The position numbers and the translations under genes were made by a program. From the NCBI RefSeq assembly GCF_943846705.1, contig NZ_OX044366.1, forward strand, positions 2,790,001 to 2,854,000: a DNA stretch of 64,000 nt, written 5' to 3'. This stretch comes from an uncultured Pseudomonas sp. (lineage in GTDB: Bacteria; Pseudomonadota; Gammaproteobacteria; Pseudomonadales; Pseudomonadaceae). The notes beneath the pieces were generated by a model. The model made no database searches, had not been told where the DNA came from, and saw only the letters and a program-made list of their open reading frames with translations. Positions 50,380 through 58,786 of this stretch are shown piece after piece (the stretch's first letter is position 1; each line of letters starts with the position of its first letter).

Positions 50380-51471
50380 ATGATCGAGTCGCATCGTTGG
50401 ATATGGATAGTCGCAGCGTTGCTGCTGGGTGGCCTGCTGTACCTGCTGGCACCGATTCTTTCACCCTTCCTGATCGGTGTGTTGCTGGCTTACATGGGCG
50501 ATCCGCTGGTCGACCGTCTGGAGCGCTGGAGGTTGTCGCGGACCTGGGGTGTGGTGCTGGTGTTTGCGCTGATTAGCCTGGTTATGGCCATTCTGTTGCT
50601 GGTCTTGGTGCCTATGTTGGGTAAGCAGCTGGTGCGTCTGTATGAGCTGGTGCCACAAATACTCGACTGGGTGCAGCACCAGGCTTTGCCGTGGGTTCAG
50701 CTCAAGCTGGGTTTGAGTGATGGCTTCTGGCGTTTTGATCAACTAAAAGAGGCGCTGTCCGGGCAGTTGGGTAAAACCACCGATATCGTTGGCATGCTGC
50801 TGTCCAAGGTCACTTCTTCGGGCCTGGCGTTGCTGGCCTGGCTGGCCAATCTGCTGCTGATTCCGGTGGTCAGCTTCTACCTGATGCGTGACTGGGACCT
50901 GATGGTCGCCAAACTGCGTAGCTTGCTGCCAAGAGGTCGTGAAGGGCTGGTTGTGCAGCTGTTTAGTGAGTGCCATGAAGTGCTCGGGGCTTTCCTGCGT
51001 GGCCAGTTGCTGGTGATGCTGGCGCTGGGCGTGATGTATGCCAGCGGGCTGATGGTGATTGGCTTGGAGCTTGGGCTGCTGATCGGTGTGTTGGCCGGCC
51101 TGGCCAGCATCGTGCCGTACCTGGGTGTAGTAGTGGGGGTTGGTGCGGCAATGACGGCGGGCTTGTTCCAGTTCGGCCTCGACTTCTATCCACTGCTGGG
51201 CATTGCCGGCGTATTTGTGGTCGGGCAAATGCTCGAAGGCATGCTGCTGACGCCCATGCTGGTGGGCGATCGCATCGGCCTGCATCCGGTTGCAGTGATC
51301 TTCGCGATCATGGCCGGCGGCCAATTGTTTGGCTTCAGCGGCATCCTCCTGGCTCTGCCGGTGGCAGCGGTGATTATGGTTTTAGTGCGTCATCTGCATG
51401 AATTCTATAAACTTTCCAATCTTTACGGTGAGCCAGCCCGTGGTTCCGACGAGCCGCCCAACCCAGCATGA
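50380..51471 (+). CDS. AI-2E family transporter (PerM-like)
   Basis: 363 aa from ATG 50380, with GGAG 8 nt upstream; the TTG at 50359 would add residues without a ribosome site. It has eight or so membrane helices (WIWIVAALLLGGLLYLLAPIL, FALISLVMAILLLVLVPMLG and others) and a conserved cytoplasmic/periplasmic loop between. The family includes E. coli YdgG/PerM permeases; the name AI-2E reflects some members and is not evidence of AI-2 export. Its stop overlaps the hda start as ATGA. Confidence 0.87.
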   Translation: MIESHRWIWIVAALLLGGLLYLLAPILSPFLIGVLLAYMGDPLVDRLERWRLSRTWGVVLVFALISLVMAILLLVLVPMLGKQLVRLYELVPQILDWVQHQALPWVQLKLGLSDGFWRFDQLKEALSGQLGKTTDIVGMLLSKVTSSGLALLAWLANLLLIPVVSFYLMRDWDLMVAKLRSLLPRGREGLVVQLFSECHEVLGAFLRGQLLVMLALGVMYASGLMVIGLELGLLIGVLAGLASIVPYLGVVVGVGAAMTAGLFQFGLDFYPLLGIAGVFVVGQMLEGMLLTPMLVGDRIGLHPVAVIFAIMAGGQLFGFSGILLALPVAAVIMVLVRHLHEFYKLSNLYGEPARGSDEPPNPA

Positions 51472-52172
51472 CACCCATACAACTGCCTCTAGGTGTGCGT
51501 CTGCGCGATGACGCCACTTTCGCTAACTACTACCCCGGAGCCAACGCTGCGGCGTTGGGCTATGTCGAGCGTCTGTGCGAAGCCGATGCCGGCTGGACCG
51601 AAAGCCTGATCTACCTGTGGGGTGCGCAAGGCGTGGGTTGTAGTCACTTGTTGCAGGCGGCTTGCTTGCGCTTTGAGCAACGCGGCGAGCCGGCGGTGTA
51701 CTTGCCGCTGGCTGAGTTAGTCCAATATGGCACGGGGCTGCTGGACAATCTGGAACGCTACGAGCTGGTCTGCCTGGATGGCCTGGATGCGGTGGCCGGG
51801 GACAGTGAGTGGGAAGAGGCGCTGTTTCACCTGTTCAACCGGCTGCGTGATAGTGGCCGGCGTCTGTTGCTGGCGGCCAGTGCTTCGCCGCGTGAGTTAC
51901 CGGTCAAGCTGGCTGATCTGCAATCGCGCCTGACCCTGGCGTTGGTGTTCCAGTTGCGCTCACTGTCTGATGAAGACAAGTTGCGTGCCTTGCAGCTGCG
52001 CGCTTCGCGGCGCGGGCTGCATATGAGCGATGAGGTTGGGCGCTTTATCCTGACCCGCGGCGAGCGCAGCATGAATGCCTTGTTCGATCTGCTGGAACGA
52101 CTGGATCAGGCATCGCTTCAGGCTCAGCGCAAACTGACGATTCCTTTCCTCAAAGAAACCCTCGGCTGGTAA
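51468..52172 (+). CDS. hda: DnaA regulatory inactivator Hda
   Basis: 234 aa. The N-terminus MTPIQLPLGVRL carries the sliding-clamp-binding QLPLGV motif at residues 5-10, and the AAA+ fold follows (FANYYPGANAAALGYVERL, LWGAQGVGCSHLLQAACLRF). The Walker A is degenerate: Cys replaces the usual Lys (GAQGVGCS), consistent with the Hda family, where E. coli has GAGRS. YELVCLDGLDAVAGDSEWEEALFHLFN is the Walker B/sensor region. With the beta clamp it stimulates DnaA-ATP hydrolysis to stop re-initiation. ATGA overlap with the upstream permease. Confidence 0.92.
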   Translation: MTPIQLPLGVRLRDDATFANYYPGANAAALGYVERLCEADAGWTESLIYLWGAQGVGCSHLLQAACLRFEQRGEPAVYLPLAELVQYGTGLLDNLERYELVCLDGLDAVAGDSEWEEALFHLFNRLRDSGRRLLLAASASPRELPVKLADLQSRLTLALVFQLRSLSDEDKLRALQLRASRRGLHMSDEVGRFILTRGERSMNALFDLLERLDQASLQAQRKLTIPFLKETLGW

Positions 52173-52349
52173 AAGTCCGTTTTAAAGCGGCTACGCACGG
52201 TCATACGGCGTTGAGGCTCGAGCTGAAAATGCTGATTTACCGCAGTGAATCCCGCATTTCAGCCCGGGTTTCGCCTTGCCTGTCTGTCGCACGCGACGCT
52301 TTAATGACGGCTTTAAACCATTCTGCTTAAACCAGAAAAGTATTGGTGG

Positions 52350-52757
52350 TTATTCCCCAGCCAATTTGCGCTCGTACTGGAAGCGCCAGCGGGTAAACAT
52401 CAAGGCGGCGCAGAACAGGCTCACGCTCAGCCCTGTCAGTAGCCAGCCGTACAGCGCCTTGCTCGGGTCGAAGGCCGCCAGCACGCCCTGGATAAAATAC
52501 AGGTTCACCACAAAGCAGGCCCAGGCGTGGGCGCGAGCGTTGCCCAGAATAAGACCAGGGGCCAGCAGCAGCAGCGGCGCGAGTTGCGCGCCGAGGATCA
52601 CCCAGAGCAGCTTGCCGGGGACGTTGGCAAACCCGAGGTTCCACACCACGAGCAACGCAGCCAGGCCGAAAAAACTCAGCAGGCTGACTGCGCGGCTGAT
52701 GTTCAGGCGCGGCTGCAGCCACTCCAGCGACGGCAACGGTTTTACGGTTTTAGCCAC
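52350..52757 (-). CDS. DUF2069 small membrane protein
   Basis: 135 aa from a GTG start (52757-52755), overlapping the wrbA stop by 8 nt. Four membrane helices (ISRAVSLLSFFGLAALLVVWNLGFA, LLWVILGAQLAPLLLLAPGLIL, AHAWACFVVNLYFIQGVLAAF, LYGWLLTGLSVSLFCAALMF). Matches DUF2069; function unknown. It is the last gene of the arsC-wrbA-DUF2069 run. Confidence 0.88.
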   Translation of the reverse strand: MAKTVKPLPSLEWLQPRLNISRAVSLLSFFGLAALLVVWNLGFANVPGKLLWVILGAQLAPLLLLAPGLILGNARAHAWACFVVNLYFIQGVLAAFDPSKALYGWLLTGLSVSLFCAALMFTRWRFQYERKLAGE

Positions 52758-53355
52758 GGGTGCTCTCCAGTTTTGCTGCGGTGTGCGCCAGGCGTTGGCC
52801 GAGTGCGCGGCACAGGGCTATTTCATGCTCGTCGAGGGCGCGTTTGCCATCGGCGCCGGCGTGGTGGCTGGCGCCATAAGGCGTGCCGCCGCCACGGGTT
52901 TCCAGCAGCGCTGACTCGCTGTAGGGCAGGCCGGTGATCAGCATGCCGTGGTGCAGCAGGGGTAGCAGCATCGACAGCAGGGTGGTTTCCTGGCCGCCAT
53001 GCAGGCTGGCGGTGGAGGTGAATACCCCAGCCGGTTTACCGACCAGGCCGCCGGTCAGCCACAGGCCGCTGGTGCTGTCGAGGAAGTACTTGAGCGGCGC
53101 GGCCATGTTGCCGAAACGGGTCGGGCTGCCGAGTGCCAAACCGGCGCAGTTCTTCAGGTCATCCAGGCTGGCGTACAGCGCACCCTCTGCCGGAATGTCT
53201 GCGGCAACCGCTTCGCACTCAGTGGAGACCGCCGGTACGGTGCGTATTCGTGCTTCCAAGCCGCCCATCTCTACACCGCGAGCAATCTGGCGGGCCATTT
53301 CGGCCGTTGCGCCATGGCGGCTGTAAAACAGCACCAGGATATAGGGTGCGCTCAC
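52750..53355 (-). CDS. wrbA: NAD(P)H:quinone oxidoreductase WrbA
   Basis: 201 aa. GTG start (53355-53353) overlapping the arsC stop as GTGA. Flavodoxin-type features: FYSRHGATAEMARQIARGVE (phosphate loop), LALGSPTRFGNMAAPLKYFLDSTSGLW, KPAGVFTSTASLHGGQETTLLSML, and YGASHHAG in the quinone region. It reduces quinones by two electrons with FMN, protecting against redox cycling. Tight linkage with arsC suggests joint regulation by oxidant or arsenic stress. Confidence 0.93.
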   Translation of the reverse strand: MSAPYILVLFYSRHGATAEMARQIARGVEMGGLEARIRTVPAVSTECEAVAADIPAEGALYASLDDLKNCAGLALGSPTRFGNMAAPLKYFLDSTSGLWLTGGLVGKPAGVFTSTASLHGGQETTLLSMLLPLLHHGMLITGLPYSESALLETRGGGTPYGASHHAGADGKRALDEHEIALCRALGQRLAHTAAKLESTRG

Positions 53356-53705
53356 GGCAGAATCTCCAGGACGTTTTCCGGTGGACGGCCAATAACCGCT
53401 TTGTCGCCGACGACCAGAATCGGCCGCTCAATCAGTTTTGGCTGGCTGGCCATAGCGTCGATCAGTTGTGCGTCAGTCAGTTGCGGGTCGCTCAGGCCGA
53501 GGCTTTTGTATTCATCTTCGCCTGTGCGCAGCAGTTGCCGAGGAGCGATGCCAAGCTTAGCCAGTAGCTCTTGCAGCTGTGCTGCGCTCAGGGGCGTCTC
53601 CAGATAGCGCACGATGGTTGGGTTGAGCCCGCGCTCCTCCAAGAGCTGTAGTGCGTTGCGCGACTTGGAGCAACGCGGGTTATGGTAGAGCGTCATATCG
53701 GTCAT
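53352..53705 (-). CDS. arsC: glutaredoxin-dependent arsenate reductase ArsC
   Basis: 117 aa. Catalytic Cys12 in HNPRCSKSRNAL, YLETPLSAAQLQELLAKLG, and the Arg in IERPILVVGDKAVIGRPPENV. It reduces arsenate to arsenite with GSH/glutaredoxin. The ArsB/Acr3 pump and ArsR are not adjacent, so this is an ArsC-type protein of the widespread YffB/ArsC group whose true substrate may differ. Overlaps wrbA by 4 nt. Confidence 0.88.
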   Translation of the reverse strand: MTDMTLYHNPRCSKSRNALQLLEERGLNPTIVRYLETPLSAAQLQELLAKLGIAPRQLLRTGEDEYKSLGLSDPQLTDAQLIDAMASQPKLIERPILVVGDKAVIGRPPENVLEILP

Positions 53706-53809
53706 GTTCGGGTCGCCGGTTACCTTCGATGGCGGCTATTCTAACCGCTAACGGCGCTCACGCCTGCGTCCTAGCAGGTTGTTGGCGTGTAAATGGCTAA
53801 GGAGAAGGC

Positions 53810-55039
53810 ATGCGGCAGCGCGTTAGCAACTGGTTGGATTTTTGGCGATTTCTACTGCAGCGGTTTATTGCCGACAGGGGTACCAGCAATGCAGCGGCGC
53901 TGACCTACACCACCTTGTTTGCGGTGGTGCCGATGATGACCGTGACGTTTTCCATGCTTTCGGCGATCCCCGCATTTCAGGGCAGCGGCGAACAGATCCA
54001 GAGTTTTATCTTCCACAACTTTGTGCCTTCTGCAGGTGAAGCGCTGCAGCAGTACTTGCGTGGGTTCACCACCCAGGCTCGCCAGTTGACTTGGGTGGGA
54101 GTGGCGGTGTTGGCGGTCACGGCGTTTTGGATGCTGGTGACGATTGAAAAAACCTTCAACACCATCTGGCGGGTGCGGCAGCCGCGCCGAGGTGTGTCGA
54201 GCTTTCTGCTGTATTGGGCGATTCTCAGTCTGGGGCCGCTGCTGCTGGGCGGCGGCTTTGCCATCAGCACCTACGTGACTTCGCTGTCGCTGATTTCCGG
54301 GCCGGATGCCTTGCTGGGGGCGCAGGCGTTTTTGAAGTTCATGCCGCTGCTGTCAAGCATGGCAGCCTTTACCCTGCTGTATGCCACAGTGCCGAATGCT
54401 CGGGTGCCGATTCGTCATGCCTTGTTGGGTGGGGTGTTTGCGGCGGTGCTGTTTGAAGTGGCCAAGATGCTATTCGGGTTGTACGTGCGCTTGTTTCCAG
54501 GCTATCAGCTGATTTATGGCGCGTTTGCCACGGTGCCGTTGTTCCTCTTGTGGGTCTACCTGTCCTGGCTGATCGTGCTGTTCGGCGCTGAGCTGGTCTG
54601 CAACCTGGGGTTTTCTCAGCAGTGGCGCAAGCGTGCGGTGCCGCGGCTGCTGATGGCGCTTGGCGTTTTGCGGGTGTTTTATGAGCGCCAGCAATTGGGG
54701 TTGAAGGTGCGATTACGCGACGTGCAGCGCCAGGGCTGGCTGCTGGCGGAGCATGAGTGGGAAGAAATTTTGGTCTTTCTTGAGCAGCAAAAGCTGATCG
54801 CGCCAACCGGTTCAGGTACTTGGGTGCTCAGCCGTGACCTCAGCCATTATTCGCTACAGCAGCTGCTCAGCCACAGCCCTTGGCCGCTACCCAGAGCGGA
54901 GAACCTGCCCGAGCAGCTAGATGAGCCCTGGTACCCGGCATTGCGCAGCGGGTTGACCAAACTGCAGGACGAGCAGTTGGCACTATTTGGGGCCGACCTG
55001 GCGCAGTGGCTGCAGCCGCAGGCTCAGTCGCCAGAGTGA
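53810..55039 (+). CDS. YihY-family inner membrane protein
   Basis: 409 aa, with AAGGAG immediately before the ATG. Six membrane helices in the N-terminal 280 residues (ALTYTTLFAVVPMMTVTFSMLSAIP, LTWVGVAVLAVTAFWMLVTIE, FLLYWAILSLGPLLLGGGFAIS and others), then a cytoplasmic winged-helix-like C-terminus. The family was once called ribonuclease BN; that name is not supported by its biochemistry as I understand it, so YihY is preferred. Function uncertain. Confidence 0.88.
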   Translation: MRQRVSNWLDFWRFLLQRFIADRGTSNAAALTYTTLFAVVPMMTVTFSMLSAIPAFQGSGEQIQSFIFHNFVPSAGEALQQYLRGFTTQARQLTWVGVAVLAVTAFWMLVTIEKTFNTIWRVRQPRRGVSSFLLYWAILSLGPLLLGGGFAISTYVTSLSLISGPDALLGAQAFLKFMPLLSSMAAFTLLYATVPNARVPIRHALLGGVFAAVLFEVAKMLFGLYVRLFPGYQLIYGAFATVPLFLLWVYLSWLIVLFGAELVCNLGFSQQWRKRAVPRLLMALGVLRVFYERQQLGLKVRLRDVQRQGWLLAEHEWEEILVFLEQQKLIAPTGSGTWVLSRDLSHYSLQQLLSHSPWPLPRAENLPEQLDEPWYPALRSGLTKLQDEQLALFGADLAQWLQPQAQSPE

Positions 55040-55207
55040 CGCAAAACGTCAGTTTGCGGCGTTGTGTTGCTGGCGGCCGATGGCACTGCTGGACATGGAA
55101 GACGCCAGGCGCGGCGACAAGGAGGCTGGCACGCTTCTGGCTATCTTTCTTGTAGGTTGCAATCAAATTGCCAGCAGGGCCCGGAATGGGCGGAGTGGGA
55201 AGGGGTT

Positions 55208-55423
55208 ATGACAGCCATTAAAGGCAACGTGATTCATCTGCACCTGCGTGCCCCTGAAGAGGCCCTTGAGCGGCTCAATCGCATCACTGGCCTGCGCTTT
55301 AGCAGTTGGCCGCAGTCCCTGGCTAGTGCCAGCATGCCAGTGGATCAAGCCGAAGCCTCTCAGGCGGCTATGCCGCCGGCTTTAGCAGGCAGGTGTAAGC
55401 CAGCGGGGCGATTCTCGCGTTAA
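55208..55423 (+). CDS. small hypothetical protein
   Basis: 71 aa from ATG 55208, with AAGGGG just upstream. Sequence MTAIKGNVIHLHLRAPEEALERLNRITGLRFSSWPQSL is soluble and mixed; the C-terminus is Ala/Pro-rich. No domain recognised. It has an independent ribosome site and ends just before a terminator, which supports it as a real gene. It lies between the YihY gene and the convergent 130-aa protein. Confidence 0.55.
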   Translation: MTAIKGNVIHLHLRAPEEALERLNRITGLRFSSWPQSLASASMPVDQAEASQAAMPPALAGRCKPAGRFSR

Positions 55424-55425
55424 AC

Positions 55426-55457
55426 GCAAAACCCCGCGCCAGTACGCGGGGTTTTGC
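55426..55457. terminator. intrinsic terminator
   Basis: GCAAAACCCCGCG (55426-55438) and CGCGGGGTTTTGC (55445-55457) form a perfect 13-bp stem with a 6-nt loop; A-rich and T-rich strands at the base allow both directions. Confidence 0.9.
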
Positions 55458-55472
55458 TGTGACAAGGCGCTG

Positions 55473-55865
55473 TCAGGCGAGTGCTTGACGGCTATCGCTC
55501 TGCGCGGGCTCGGCCGCTTGCACAAATAACTCTTCGACCACCAGGCTGGTCGCCGGCACGGCAGAGCGCAAACGTACCTGCATGTCTTCGATTTTCAGTT
55601 TGACCGGCAGGCGGGCCACACTGGAAAGCAGGATCTTGCTGTGCTGGTTGACCTTGCCGTGGTCGACCAGCACCTCACGGTGAGCGCTACCGTCGCGGTA
55701 GCTGATCAGCAGCGACACGGGCAGGTTGGCCAGCCCTGGCAGGTGCAACCAAGCGGCAACGTTGAACTCGGCCACGCGCCCTTCGTATGGGGTGACCTGT
55801 AATCGGGCCAGATTGACGATGGTAGAGGGTACTGGGCCGACCAACTTATCGAGGGCTTGGGTCAT
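55473..55865 (-). CDS. conserved hypothetical protein beside the PilZ gene
   Basis: 130 aa, no signal peptide or membrane helix. Beta-rich pattern: VPSTIVNLARLQVTPYEGRVAEFNVAAWLHLPGLANLPVSLLISYRDGSAHREVLVDHGKVNQHSKILLSSVARLPVKLKIEDMQVRLRS. No family recognised. It is 135 nt downstream of the PilZ-domain gene on the same strand, so it may be a second gene of the same transcript. Confidence 0.6.
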   Translation of the reverse strand: MTQALDKLVGPVPSTIVNLARLQVTPYEGRVAEFNVAAWLHLPGLANLPVSLLISYRDGSAHREVLVDHGKVNQHSKILLSSVARLPVKLKIEDMQVRLRSAVPATSLVVEELFVQAAEPAQSDSRQALA

Positions 55866-56000
55866 GGTGATGTTCCAGGCTAATAACAGATCGCAGCAAG
55901 CGTGAGTGCGATGAATTATAAGCTCGGCCCTCTCGATGAAACTGTGCGCTTGGCCGACGTTGGCCGTGACCCTGCTCGCAGTTTTAGTGGGCTGGCATGG

Positions 56001-57410
56001 CTAGGCCAGCTGCATTGGATAGCGGCTGACAGAGGCGCTAAGCAGGTTGGCGGTTGGCAGGGCCAGAATGGCCTGCTTGTGCGCACTGGCCAGTTGCAGC
56101 CAGACATTTTCGCCTTCCACGAACTGCCCATTAGGCAGCCACAGGCCATGGAGCCAGCCATTACCCGGTGCTGGAGTGCTCTGCAGTACGCCGGGATGGG
56201 TTTTCGCGCTGGGCGCGCGTCGCAGCCAGACTGCGCGGGGCAAACCTTTCAGGTAGCGCAGGCCCAGATGCAGACCTTCATTATTCAGGTGGCGCCAGCG
56301 CACCAGGGCCAAGGTGGGTGTGTCGCTGCCGGTGAGCAGCAACACCAATTGCCCGATCGACAGGTGCGTGGCCTGGTCGGCATTGCACAGCAGGCGGGCG
56401 CCCCCTGCGCTGGCATCCAGCATCTGCGCGTTGGTGCACGGCGGCCGCTGTTCCAGTAGCTGTGCGTGAATGCCGGTTAACCCCACGACTAGGTTGCATT
56501 CGGCGCTGTGATCAGCGCGGCTATGGCGGCGTTGCTGGCGACCCAGCCAGTGCTGCTGCACACGTTCCAGGATTTGCCGCTCAGCAGTGCTTTGCAGGGG
56601 CGCCGGGTCATGCAAGGCGACCAGTAGGGCACCCAGCTCGAAGCGGCGTAGATAGTCAGCGCTGCCTTCCGGCATCTGGGCGTAGCTCAGGCAGGGCTGG
56701 GCTTCAGTCAAGTCGATGATTGGCCCTTCAACGTCATCGTCTTCATCCCAGGGCAGCAAACGGGCTAACTCGGCCAGCGGTGAGAGTGCTCCGAATAGCA
56801 GCGCACACTCACCTTCGGCCAAATGGAAGGGGTTGCTCAACGCCAGGAGTAGCATCTGCTGGTAGAGGCCGCGCAGTGTGCTCGCTGGCTGCGGGGTAAA
56901 GGCTGCTGCCACCGGTTCATCCAGGCAGTCTTGATGTTCACCCATCCAGTACAGCAGATGGCTGTCGCGCCAGAGACTGGGGGGCGGCTCGTGATACCGC
57001 TGATAGTGGCGCAGCAGGCTCTGCGCGAGAAAGTGCTGGGCCATATACAGGCACCAGGTTAAATGGGGGCGTGAGGGTTGGCGGCCCTGCAGGATTTGCA
57101 GCAGCAAGCGTTTGAAGCCGATGGCCAGCTCACTGCACAAGCGCACGAACAAGGCTGTGGGAGGATGTTCACCCTGGTAGGCCTTGCTGTAGTGCCGGTA
57201 ATGATCGCTGAAGCTTTGCAGTGCGCGTTGCCTTTCGAGTAAGGTCATGGCGCTGCGGTTCAGGCTGAAAAGTAGGCTGAGCACCTGCTGCAAAGCCACT
57301 TCTGGCGGTTGCAGGCGAGCCTGGGTCAGTTGCTCGTTGAGGTCGGTTAGTGAGCCGGCCTCTGTCTCGAGGATGTCCGGCACTTCCAGGCGCAAGGCAT
57401 CTAATGTCAT
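56001..57410 (-). CDS. PilZ-domain protein with a large uncharacterised N-terminal region
   Basis: 469 aa. The N-terminal 280 residues are helical with no domain I recognise; they include VALQQVLSLLFSLNRSAMTLLERQRALQSFSDHYRHYSKAYQG, LTWCLYMAQHFLAQSLLRHYQRYHEPPPSLWRDSHLLYW and an acidic WDEDDDVEGP loop. The C-terminal part carries the cyclic-di-GMP motifs of PilZ domains: RRHSR (RxxxR at Arg294-Arg298) and DASAGG (DxSxxG at Asp332, Ser334, Gly337), with VRWRH and LGLRYLKG following. The c-di-GMP-binding arginines and the DxSxxG loop are intact, so it should bind the messenger. The protein is divergent from the thioredoxin lipoprotein gene. Confidence 0.72.
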   Translation of the reverse strand: MTLDALRLEVPDILETEAGSLTDLNEQLTQARLQPPEVALQQVLSLLFSLNRSAMTLLERQRALQSFSDHYRHYSKAYQGEHPPTALFVRLCSELAIGFKRLLLQILQGRQPSRPHLTWCLYMAQHFLAQSLLRHYQRYHEPPPSLWRDSHLLYWMGEHQDCLDEPVAAAFTPQPASTLRGLYQQMLLLALSNPFHLAEGECALLFGALSPLAELARLLPWDEDDDVEGPIIDLTEAQPCLSYAQMPEGSADYLRRFELGALLVALHDPAPLQSTAERQILERVQQHWLGRQQRRHSRADHSAECNLVVGLTGIHAQLLEQRPPCTNAQMLDASAGGARLLCNADQATHLSIGQLVLLLTGSDTPTLALVRWRHLNNEGLHLGLRYLKGLPRAVWLRRAPSAKTHPGVLQSTPAPGNGWLHGLWLPNGQFVEGENVWLQLASAHKQAILALPTANLLSASVSRYPMQLA

Positions 57411-57440
57411 ATCAACCTTATGGAATCAGGGGGCGAAAGC

Positions 57441-57920
57441 ATGGCAATGCGTTTGCAAGCGGTCATTCGTGCAGTCGCGGGCGTAGGCATAGGTCTGATG
57501 CTGGCCGGTTGTGCTGAAGACATAGGCGTCGATCAATATGGACGAAAGGTAGCGGCTGAGCGGCTGGAAGGCCAGTGGTTAGTGATTAATTACTGGGCGC
57601 AGTGGTGTGCGCCCTGTCGTACTGAGATTCCCGAGCTTAATGCTCTGGCAAAACAGCTCAAGGAGCAGCCGGTGCAGGTGTTGGGTGTGAACTTCGATGC
57701 CTTGCAGGGTGAAAAACTTACTCAAGCGACGCAGGACATGGATATCGCCTTCACTGTGCTGGCACTAGATCCGGCTGAGCGCTACCAATTGCCGCGTGCC
57801 GAGGTGTTGCCGGTGACTTATATCGTTGATCCGCAGGGGCGCATGCGTGAGCGTCTGTTGGGTGAGCAAACCGCTGCGGGTCTGAGTGCCCGTCTGGCGG
57901 CATTTAAGGTGGAGGACTAG
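57441..57920 (+). CDS. thioredoxin-fold lipoprotein (TlpA/ResA-like)
   Basis: 159 aa from ATG 57441, preceded by AGGGGG; the ATG at 57420 lacks a site. Lipobox LAGC near residue 24 gives a membrane-anchored periplasmic protein. The active site CAPC lies in INYWAQWCAPCRTEIPEL, and cis-Pro is in VLPVTYIVDPQGRM. It reduces or isomerises periplasmic disulfides, or serves cytochrome maturation. Its stop is 4 nt before the acylphosphatase start, so the two are one transcript. Confidence 0.9.
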   Translation: MAMRLQAVIRAVAGVGIGLMLAGCAEDIGVDQYGRKVAAERLEGQWLVINYWAQWCAPCRTEIPELNALAKQLKEQPVQVLGVNFDALQGEKLTQATQDMDIAFTVLALDPAERYQLPRAEVLPVTYIVDPQGRMRERLLGEQTAAGLSARLAAFKVED

Positions 57921-57924
57921 AGCA

Positions 57925-58200
57925 ATGGCGCGTATTTGTAAGCATGGTTATGTCAGTGGCCGGGTTCAGGGGGTGTATTTCCGTCAGGCAACTGCGCAGC
58001 AGGCTGAGCAACTTGCTCTCGATGGCTGGGTGCGCAATCTGGTTGATGGGCGTGTCGAGGTGCTGTTTGAGGGTGAGGAGGCGGCTGTTGCTGAGTTGGC
58101 GGACTGGCTGCAGCAAGGGCCGGAAACCGCCGAGGTGAGCGGGCTGGAGTTGCAAGAGCTGGCGCTGCAAGGCATTGCCGGGTTTATCGTACGGCGCTGA
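57925..58200 (+). CDS. acylphosphatase
   Basis: 91 aa from ATG 57925, GGAGGA 8 nt upstream. The acylphosphatase signature GRVQGVYFRQ contains the catalytic Arg20, and GWVRNLVDGRVEV contains the catalytic Asn38. It hydrolyses acyl phosphates. The ferredoxin-like fold length is normal for the family. Confidence 0.95.
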   Translation: MARICKHGYVSGRVQGVYFRQATAQQAEQLALDGWVRNLVDGRVEVLFEGEEAAVAELADWLQQGPETAEVSGLELQELALQGIAGFIVRR

Positions 58201-58206
58201 GTCCCG

Positions 58207-58779
58207 TCAGGGTTTGACGTACCAGAAGTCGTGCCAGAAGCCGACCACCTTGGACGAGTAGCTGTGTTTGCCCAGGCTGCCGTTGTAGCGCGCCAGTGCG
58301 CGGTTTAGATCACCGTTTTCTTTGCGCAGATAGAAACTCAGGATGGTGCAGCCATAGCGCAAGTTGGTGGCGTTGTCGGTGAGGTTGTCCTGTGGGCGGC
58401 CTAACTCGGCTTTCCAGAAGGGCATCACCTGCATCATGCCTTGGGCGCCGACCGAGGAAATGGCGAAGCGATCAAAGTGGCTTTCGGCGTGAATCAATGC
58501 AATCACAAGATCCGGGCGCAAGCCGGCTTTACTGGCTTCGCGATGCGCCAGCCTGAGCAGGCTCAGGCGCTCTTCGGCATCGGGAATATAGTGGCGCATG
58601 CGCGTGGACATATCCAGCAGCCAAACTTCGGCATCGAAACGATCCTGAAAACTGTCCGCCTGGGCCACGGTTTGTTGCAGCAGTGCGCGCAGTTCAGGTT
58701 CAGGTGCCTGACGTACTTCGGCAGGTGTTGCACTGCACAGCAGTAAGCCGAGTAGGGCGCAAGTCAGGCGCTGCCTCAT
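58207..58779 (-). CDS. lytic murein transglycosylase (SLT family)
   Basis: 190 aa. N-terminal secretion signal (MRQRLTCALLGLLLCSATPA) is followed by a helical region and the SLT domain with catalytic Glu99 in ALIHAESHFDRFAISSVGAQGMMQVMPF and CTILSFYLRKENGDLNRALARYNGS. It cleaves peptidoglycan glycans. Whether the signal carries a lipobox Cys (LLLC) is not clear. It follows the lipoprotein gene at 58787 with a 7-nt gap, same strand. Confidence 0.9.
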   Translation of the reverse strand: MRQRLTCALLGLLLCSATPAEVRQAPEPELRALLQQTVAQADSFQDRFDAEVWLLDMSTRMRHYIPDAEERLSLLRLAHREASKAGLRPDLVIALIHAESHFDRFAISSVGAQGMMQVMPFWKAELGRPQDNLTDNATNLRYGCTILSFYLRKENGDLNRALARYNGSLGKHSYSSKVVGFWHDFWYVKP

Positions 58780-58786
58780 GTCGCTG

